A DNA stretch of 43,876 nt from the NCBI GenBank assembly GCA_903919125.1, contig CAIXGS010000063.1:1-43876 (forward strand), given 5' to 3'. Both the position numbers and the translations under genes were made by a program. Origin of the DNA: an uncultured Spartobacteria bacterium (lineage in GTDB: Bacteria; Verrucomicrobiota; Verrucomicrobiia; Chthoniobacterales; Chthoniobacteraceae). Under the pieces are notes generated by a model. The model was not told the DNA's origin. It made no database searches and worked only from the letters and a program-made list of their open reading frames with translations. Position 1 is the first letter of the stretch, and every line of letters begins with the position of its first letter. This document shows positions 39,330 to 43,876 of this stretch, one piece after another.

Positions 39330-42131
39330 ATGCGTCATCGCGAAAAAGTGCTCGCCCACGCCGAACAAGAGTTATTTTCAAAAGGCGCACTGCGTTCTGA
39401 AGATCTGCTGAAACTTTACCAAAAGTTCATCAAGCTCGAAAACCACCGCATCCGGTTACGCCACACCAGCGGCGGCGGCGGACGCGAGGTGTGCGGCCAG
39501 CGCGCCACTGTGGTCGACATTGTTTTGCGACATCTCCTGGATGCTGCCCGCATGCTCGGTGACGAGGGAAGTGGCCCCAACTTGAAGACAGCGGCAGCCG
39601 CGTCTCCGAATCTCAACGTGGCGTTGGTCGCTATCGGAGGATATGGACGAGGGGAGCTCAATCCGTTCAGCGACGTGGACTTGATGTTTCTGCACGACGG
39701 CACTTCCGACGCCTTAGCGCGGCTTGAACTGGGAGGCATTGTGGAGAAAATCCTCTACACTCTTTGGGACGTCGGCTTCAAAGTCGGCCACAGCACGCGC
39801 ACGCCAGAGGAGGCCATAGCCCAGGCGAATATGGACATGCTTTCCAAAACGTCTCTGCTCGAGGCTCGTCTCGTTGCGGGAGACGAGTCTCTTTTTGTCC
39901 GCTTTCAAAAGCAATTCATCCGACAATGCGTGGAGAAACATGAAGATGAATACATAGGACAACGTGTCGCAGACCAAGCAGAGCGCCACGCAAAATTCGG
40001 CGGCACCGTTTACATGCAGGAGCCGAATATTAAAAACGGCTGCGGAGGGCTTCGAGACTACCAAAACCTCCTTTGGTTATCCTTTTTTAAAGAACGTATC
40101 CGCACCAGCGCTGAGTTAGTTGAAAAGAAGCTGCTCAACGAGGCTGAACGTCGGCGATTGGACCGCTCCTACGACTTCCTGCTGCGGATCCGCAATGAAT
40201 TACATTACCTCAACCAACGCCCCTCTGATGTGATTCTCCTCAATCAGCAATTAGCCATCGCTGACAATTTAGAGTACACGCAGAAAAACATTCTGCGCCG
40301 TACTGAGGCTTTGATGCGTGACTATTACATGCACGCACGAGACATCTATAACATCACGGAACTTCTCTGTGAACGCTTGTGCGTCATTACGCCTGAACCA
40401 AAGAAGCGGACCCAGTTGCTCAAACTTTTGCGGCTCGCACGCCCGCCAAAGCAGGAGCATTTCGACGGCTTTTACAGCCTCAACGGCCGTATTTACCCCG
40501 AAAACCGCGCGATTTTCAGTCAGGATTCCCCTAGGCTCATGCGCCTCTTCCACTACGAACAGAAACGTGAGGAACGCATTAGCCCCGAGTTACAGCAACT
40601 CATCCGACGCCGGCTTCACCTCGTGGATCGCACCTTTCAATACGCGAAAGCCAACCGAGAGACTTTTTTAGCAATCCTTTCCCGTAAAGGCGAGGCCGGT
40701 GCAGTTCTTCGCTCCATGCACCAAGTCGACTTCCTAGGACGCTACATCCCTGAATTCGGCGAATTAACCTGCTTGGTGCAACACGAATTCTTTCACCGCT
40801 ACACCGCCGACGAGCACACTCTGGTGTGTATCGAAAAGCTCGATGCACTCCTTCACACCGAGGACTCCAAACTGAAGGGCTATCGAAAGTTGTTTCACCA
40901 ACTGGAAGATCCTGCGGTTTTGTATCTCGCTCTTTTGCTGCATGATACCGGCAAAGCGGCCAACGTGCGACATCACGCAGAGGCCAGTGCTATCGCCGCG
41001 CAACGTGTCGCAGTTCGGCTCCAACTCTCCCCTGCCCAGCGCAAAAAACTGATATTTCTCGTGGATCATCATTCCACAATCTCAAACACCGCTCAGCGCC
41101 GTAACCTTGAGGATCCTGCTACGATCAAAGAATTTGCGAGCCTCGTAGGCAACCAGCACAATCTCGACGCCCTCATGATTCTCACGCTCGTTGACGGCCA
41201 GGGCGTTGGCGACGACTCCACATGGTCCGATTGGAAAGAGTCGCTAGTGTGGAATCTGTATAACTCCACTAAACTTTTTCTTGCTGACAACGTTGAATTT
41301 TTCCGTCGGCGCCGAGTGGAACGCGAAGACCTTCAGGCCGCCGTCGCTCAGTTGCTCAAGGGCGAGTGGGCCGAGGAGGTAAACGCACATTTTCAAGGTA
41401 TGCCGGAACGCTATTTCCTGAGTTACCCGCCGGAGAGCGTCGCCGATCACATACGCTTGTTTCACAAATTTTTAGATCAGCGCGAGAAAAGTGCGGATCT
41501 TGCCTTGGCTCCCGCCATCAAGTGGATCCCCCACCCCAACCGTGGTCACACCGAGTTTCGCTTTTGCGGTTGGGACCGGCACGCCTTGCTCTCCAAAATT
41601 GCAGGATCCCTTTCAGTGGCTGGCTTTAATATCCTTGGAGCCGATGCCTTTACGCGCTCAGACAGCTTGGTACTCGACACCTTCCGCGTTTGCACGCGCG
41701 AATTCGAGGCGGTTACGGACCTCGAAGCAATGGAACTTGCAGAAAAGGTGCTGCGCAGCGCCCTGGAGACTGAAGCCTATAACTTCACACCGCGCCTGAA
41801 CCGTTCCATAGGCAAACGCGGATTCAAACTCAGTGAGTCCCTCGACTTTCCCACCCGCATCGCAATCGATAATAGCACCAATCCCGTTTACACCGTTGTG
41901 GATATCCAAACCCCCGATCGGCTTGGACTACTTCACTCGCTCCTCAAAGCCTTTGGGGATGAGGGCTTGGAAATTGCGCTCTCCCGCGTAGCCACGGAAA
42001 AGGGGGCGGCCATCGACAGCTTTTACATCACAGACGAACTGGGCCAGAAAGTCCGCGACTCAGAGCGCTTGGGCCAATTGCAACAAGCGCTTTGGAAGGC
42101 GACCGAACCCTTGCTGGAAACAAAAAGCTAG
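39330..42131 (+). CDS. glnD: [Protein-PII] uridylyltransferase / uridylyl-removing enzyme
   Basis: The 933-residue enzyme adds and removes UMP on PII proteins according to glutamine level, controlling nitrogen assimilation. Order of domains: nucleotidyltransferase with GGYGRGELNPFSDVDL (103-118), a helical region, a HD hydrolase core with LLLHDTGKAANVRHH (about 530-545), and two ACT domains (about 735-790 WDRHALLSKIAGSLSVAG; about 850-905 TPDRLGLLHSLLKAFGDEG) that bind glutamine. All catalytic and ACT motifs are present and length is typical (about 890-950). No PII, glnA or ntr genes are nearby. It ends 27 bases before a convergent gene, with a hairpin between. Confidence 0.95.
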   Translation: MRHREKVLAHAEQELFSKGALRSEDLLKLYQKFIKLENHRIRLRHTSGGGGREVCGQRATVVDIVLRHLLDAARMLGDEGSGPNLKTAAAASPNLNVALVAIGGYGRGELNPFSDVDLMFLHDGTSDALARLELGGIVEKILYTLWDVGFKVGHSTRTPEEAIAQANMDMLSKTSLLEARLVAGDESLFVRFQKQFIRQCVEKHEDEYIGQRVADQAERHAKFGGTVYMQEPNIKNGCGGLRDYQNLLWLSFFKERIRTSAELVEKKLLNEAERRRLDRSYDFLLRIRNELHYLNQRPSDVILLNQQLAIADNLEYTQKNILRRTEALMRDYYMHARDIYNITELLCERLCVITPEPKKRTQLLKLLRLARPPKQEHFDGFYSLNGRIYPENRAIFSQDSPRLMRLFHYEQKREERISPELQQLIRRRLHLVDRTFQYAKANRETFLAILSRKGEAGAVLRSMHQVDFLGRYIPEFGELTCLVQHEFFHRYTADEHTLVCIEKLDALLHTEDSKLKGYRKLFHQLEDPAVLYLALLLHDTGKAANVRHHAEASAIAAQRVAVRLQLSPAQRKKLIFLVDHHSTISNTAQRRNLEDPATIKEFASLVGNQHNLDALMILTLVDGQGVGDDSTWSDWKESLVWNLYNSTKLFLADNVEFFRRRRVEREDLQAAVAQLLKGEWAEEVNAHFQGMPERYFLSYPPESVADHIRLFHKFLDQREKSADLALAPAIKWIPHPNRGHTEFRFCGWDRHALLSKIAGSLSVAGFNILGADAFTRSDSLVLDTFRVCTREFEAVTDLEAMELAEKVLRSALETEAYNFTPRLNRSIGKRGFKLSESLDFPTRIAIDNSTNPVYTVVDIQTPDRLGLLHSLLKAFGDEGLEIALSRVATEKGAAIDSFYITDELGQKVRDSERLGQLQQALWKATEPLLETKS

Positions 42132-42154
42132 GCCAACGCAACCGGAGCGTTGGC
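42132..42154. terminator. Hairpin between convergent glnD and Dabb genes
   Basis: A perfect 8-bp stem (GCCAACGC/GCGTTGGC) with a 7-nt loop starts right after the glnD stop and ends 3 bases before the stop of the minus-strand Dabb gene, so it can serve both. T-tracts are absent. Confidence 0.6.
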
Positions 42155-42157
42155 AAT

Positions 42158-42526
42158 CTAGGGGCGAGGCTGAAAATCCACCACGAACGCGTCCGCCAAA
42201 CTGGGTTTAAGCAGAGTTACAAAAGCTTGATGATCAGGGTGATCCAAGTAGACCTTTAAACTTTTTGCGTCCGCAAAACCGAGCACCCACATGTGCGTAA
42301 ACCCCTTGTCGAGTTTCTCTTCGCTTACATTTGTGCCCCACTCTAACGACTGAATCTGGGGAATCTTTGTTTTAAGGGCAGCGAAGGCACTCTCTATCGC
42401 ATGCACCTGCTCAGGAGTGGCGTCCGCCTTGAACTTGAAGGAAACAACGTGGCGAATCGGAGCCTCTGCCCCGAGCACGGTAATGGCTGTCATAAGAAAA
42501 GTCGCAATAACTGGAAGGAGGCGCAT
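42158..42526 (-). CDS. Exported Dabb (stress-responsive A/B barrel) domain protein
   Basis: The 122-residue protein has a signal peptide (MRLLPVIATFLMTAITVLGAEA) and then a Dabb ferredoxin-like barrel: PIRHVVSFKFKADATPEQVHAIESAF, IQSLEWGTNVSEEKLDKGFTHMWVLGFADAKSLKVYLDHPDHQAF. The HVVxFKFK strand and the HMWVLGF strand with DHPDHQAFV are typical. Dabb proteins often form dimeric small-molecule-binding barrels; the role here is unknown. An exported Dabb is frequent in Planctomycetes and Verrucomicrobia. ATG 42526. Confidence 0.85.
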   Translation of the reverse strand: MRLLPVIATFLMTAITVLGAEAPIRHVVSFKFKADATPEQVHAIESAFAALKTKIPQIQSLEWGTNVSEEKLDKGFTHMWVLGFADAKSLKVYLDHPDHQAFVTLLKPSLADAFVVDFQPRP

Positions 42527-42822
42527 CCGTAGAGTTTGAGCTCAGGACGCGAAACGGAAAAGCATGAACTTTCAAATAGAACGATGAGTTTTAATGAGCG
42601 CCTTCGCGTCTAGTTTTGCGAGGCGGGCTTAATCGCACATGATCGCGCTCAACTTTTATAAAAATCGTCACTACATTGTTGCATCACGACAAGAATCGGT
42701 TCAATATCGTTACTCGCTTCAAAGCAGTGCTCGCATTGTTTATAGACATTGTCTGTCCTGTTCTGAAAAACGAAGTTTGGAAACTTTCTTAAGTGCTGCT
42801 TAAGTTCAATTTCCAGAGAAAA
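42527..42822. other. 296-bp gap before tRNA-Leu
   Basis: No gene is supported. It contains two CTTAAG palindromes close together (about 42787-42803) shortly before the tRNA, and a weak TTGGAA/TTAAGT promoter pair with 17-bp spacing that could drive the tRNA. Confidence 0.3.
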
Positions 42823-42905
42823 GCCGAAGTGGCGGAATGGCAGACGCGCTAGACTCAAAATCTGGTATCCGTGAGGGTGTGTGGGTTCGAGTCCCACCTT
42901 CGGCA
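42823..42905 (+). tRNA. tRNA-Leu, anticodon CAA
   Basis: An 83-base type-II tRNA: acceptor GCCGAAG pairs with CTTCGGC (42898-42904) plus discriminator A. The anticodon stem CTAGA/TCTGG encloses loop CTCAAAA with anticodon CAA. A long variable arm (TATCCGTGAGGGTGT) and the T-stem GTGGG/CCCAC with TTCGAGT loop follow. The variable arm and A discriminator fit leucine; it decodes UUG. CCA is not encoded. Confidence 0.97.
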
Positions 42906-43000
42906 CTCTCTTCTCAACGAGAAGGAGTTACGCAAATTCAAATGCGGCTTAAACGGCAAAATCATAAATCGGCACCGATGTTTTGTGTGTCCACCGTTGT

Positions 43001-43204
43001 TTAATTGACGGGTTTTCCGAGGTTAGGCCTGAAGTTCCACCCCAGGTCGAGGTTCACTGAAACAGAAATATCGCTCTCACGCGTTCTAACTGTCGGAGCA
43101 GTAAAACTCGTAAATCTCACTTTCAAATAAGTGAGGCTGATAAGGCCTTTACCATCTAACCGACGCTCCCTACTGCCTCGACTTCGCGCGCCACCCCTTA
43201 TCAT
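43001..43204 (-). pseudogene. Possible C-terminal part of a frameshifted gene
   Basis: The frame ends with TAA at 43001 and encodes a beta-like C-terminal segment (SVNLDLGWNFRPNLGKPVN, with alternating hydrophobic residues before it). It starts in another frame than the short frame at 43170-43283 and overlaps it, so together they could be one protein broken by a frameshift near 43172. No family is recognised and it may simply be a chance frame. Confidence 0.2.
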
Positions 43205-43283
43205 CAGCCACTACGGCAATTCGCTGCGCAAGTAACATCGAAAGAAGCTTTTCCAAGGCGCTGGATTTTTGCAAATTATTCAT
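43170..43283 (-). CDS. Short frame (37 residues) after the tail-anchored protein gene
   Basis: ATG 43283 lies 6 bases after the stop of the next gene on the same strand. The peptide begins MNNLQKSSALEKLLSMLLAQ and ends at TAG 43170-43172. It is amphipathic, with Leu spacing typical of a helix. It may be a real small gene, or the intact start of a gene that is broken downstream. No family known. Confidence 0.35.
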   Translation of the reverse strand: MNNLQKSSALEKLLSMLLAQRIAVVADDKGWRAKSRQ

Positions 43284-43289
43284 AGTGAT

Positions 43290-43652
43290 TTACTTGCGCA
43301 GTAGAGAAATCAACGCCAAGAGAACAATTCCAATCACAAACCAAGTGCCATAGCCCCACTTTTTGGGTGCTTGATAGGGCTGATCAGGATGGTCGTAGCA
43401 ATGGTCAATAAAATCGTCTGGAATGGCATGTCCGTGGTCGGCGTAGAACTTCTTGAGCAGGGTCTTGGACACTTCCTTCTGGTGTTCCTTGACCTGAATA
43501 ATAAGGCTGCGGGCCTGCTCGGAACCAAGAGAATGAATGTCGTCCCCTTGGAGATTGACGTTTTTGAGGCTGTTGATTTCGTCGATCTGGTCCTGACAAA
43601 TAGGTCTCTCATTTTCCCCCCTATCAGGTAGGTGAATGGGTTTATTCACCAT
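43290..43652 (-). CDS. Hypothetical protein with C-terminal membrane anchor
   Basis: The 120-residue protein has a polar, mostly helical N-terminal part (Glu/Asp/Lys-rich, e.g. QARSLIIQVKEHQKEVSKTL), a short AIPDDFIDHCYDHPDQPYQAP segment, and a single C-terminal helix WFVIGIVLLALISLLRK with positive end, typical of a tail-anchored membrane protein. No family is recognised. ATG 43652; no Shine-Dalgarno sequence. Composition and the clear domain layout suggest it is real. It is followed by a short frame 6 bases downstream. Confidence 0.55.
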   Translation of the reverse strand: MVNKPIHLPDRGENERPICQDQIDEINSLKNVNLQGDDIHSLGSEQARSLIIQVKEHQKEVSKTLLKKFYADHGHAIPDDFIDHCYDHPDQPYQAPKKWGYGTWFVIGIVLLALISLLRK

Positions 43653-43876
43653 GTTGGATTGTACCCAATCCTCTGAGGGCAGAGGTATGCCGGCGTGACG
43701 CTGGGCGACTCGTCTATGACTGCTGTGGATATCGGTGTAATACCAAATCTTGAAGAAAACTGGTTCTTCTCTCCCGGGAACGCGGAGCCCTAGCTCCGCT
43801 TTGACGCCCCAAAAGCTCGGACAGGCATTGCGGAGCTGGGGCTCCGCGCTCCCAGGTGCTGAGGTCTCTTGAATCA
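43653..43876. other. Gap with a small hairpin upstream of the REP-like repeat
   Basis: No gene. GAAGAA-AACTGG-TTCTTC (43752-43769) makes a 6-bp hairpin directly beside the larger inverted repeat listed next. Confidence 0.4.
43776..43853. repeat. REP/REPIN-like 24-bp inverted repeat
   Basis: Left arm 43776-43799 (GGGAACGCGGAGCCC...GCTCCGC) and right arm 43830-43853 are reverse complements at 22 of 24 positions, with a 30-bp spacer. Each arm also contains an internal palindrome (GCGGAGC...GCTCCGC), so each can fold alone. This is the layout of two inverted REP elements (a REPIN). It lies in an intergenic region upstream of the tail-anchored gene. Confidence 0.75.

Noticed and set aside
42649-42906. 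Minus-strand frame of 85 residues starting MPKVGLEPTHPHGYQILSLA
   Set aside because: It is the antisense of tRNA-Leu; this peptide is a well-known artefact seen in many genomes.
1-43876. CRISPR arrays, riboswitches and rRNA
   Set aside because: No regularly spaced repeats, no known riboswitch core and no rRNA segment was seen.

Overview
The window looks like part of a chromosome from a Gram-negative bacterium of the Verrucomicrobiota or a close PVC relative. That is an inference from several traits together. These are LPS-type heptose genes, lipoproteins with Cys lipoboxes, a DUF2851 protein, a bacterial deoxyhypusine-synthase-like protein, large secreted hydrolases, a Tat-exported pyruvyl-transferase-like protein and a palindromic GC-rich intergenic repeat. 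No rRNA or taxonomic marker was compared. Most starts inspected lack a clear Shine-Dalgarno sequence, so several start codons are uncertain and this is said in the entries.

Layout. 1-0.2 kb: the 3' end of an IS5-type transposase. 0.37-0.87 kb: a 3D-domain lipoprotein (+). 0.9-9.5 kb (all -): EamA exporter, glucuronate-isomerase-like enzyme, DUF2851 protein, a LuxR-type response regulator, heptose genes gmhB and rfaE1, a deoxyhypusine-synthase-like protein, a small membrane protein and a glycine-zipper lipoprotein. 9.6-12.2 kb (-): an ABCG-type transporter translationally coupled (ATGA) to a squalene/phytoene-synthase-family enzyme. 12.4-12.6 kb (+): a 34-codon basic mini-protein gene with a textbook intrinsic terminator. 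12.66-15.66 kb (-): gpmI and mpl.

16.1-27.3 kb (-) is the most interesting block. It holds a Tat-signal polysaccharide-pyruvyl-transferase-like protein, two large exported alpha/beta hydrolases (one with two hydrolase domains), an HlyD-type membrane fusion protein, a cellulose-synthase-like processive GT2 and an exported clan-A glycoside hydrolase. The last three form a tight operon. No BcsB or BcsC is present, so the synthase plus HlyD pair suggests a non-Bcs route for making and exporting a polysaccharide, probably edited by the hydrolases.

27.4-36.7 kb (+, with one small - gene): yceH, a FlbD-like mini-protein, a DUF4388 protein with a degenerate receiver, xseB-dxs, an orphan ABC ATPase, a CrtQ/HpnB-like glycosyltransferase, a PTS EIIA and miaB. 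36.8-39.1 kb (-): an OmpR/CpxA-type two-component pair. 39.3-42.1 kb (+): glnD. 42.1-43.9 kb: a Dabb-domain protein, tRNA-Leu(CAA), a poorly resolved region of small reading frames, a tail-anchored hypothetical protein and a long REP-like inverted repeat.

Functional links: dxs (isoprenoid precursors), the squalene/phytoene-synthase-family enzyme with its ABCG partner, and the CrtQ/HpnB-like glycosyltransferase could serve one isoprenoid-lipid pathway although they lie about 20 kb apart. mpl, the heptose genes and the 16-27 kb cluster all concern the cell envelope.
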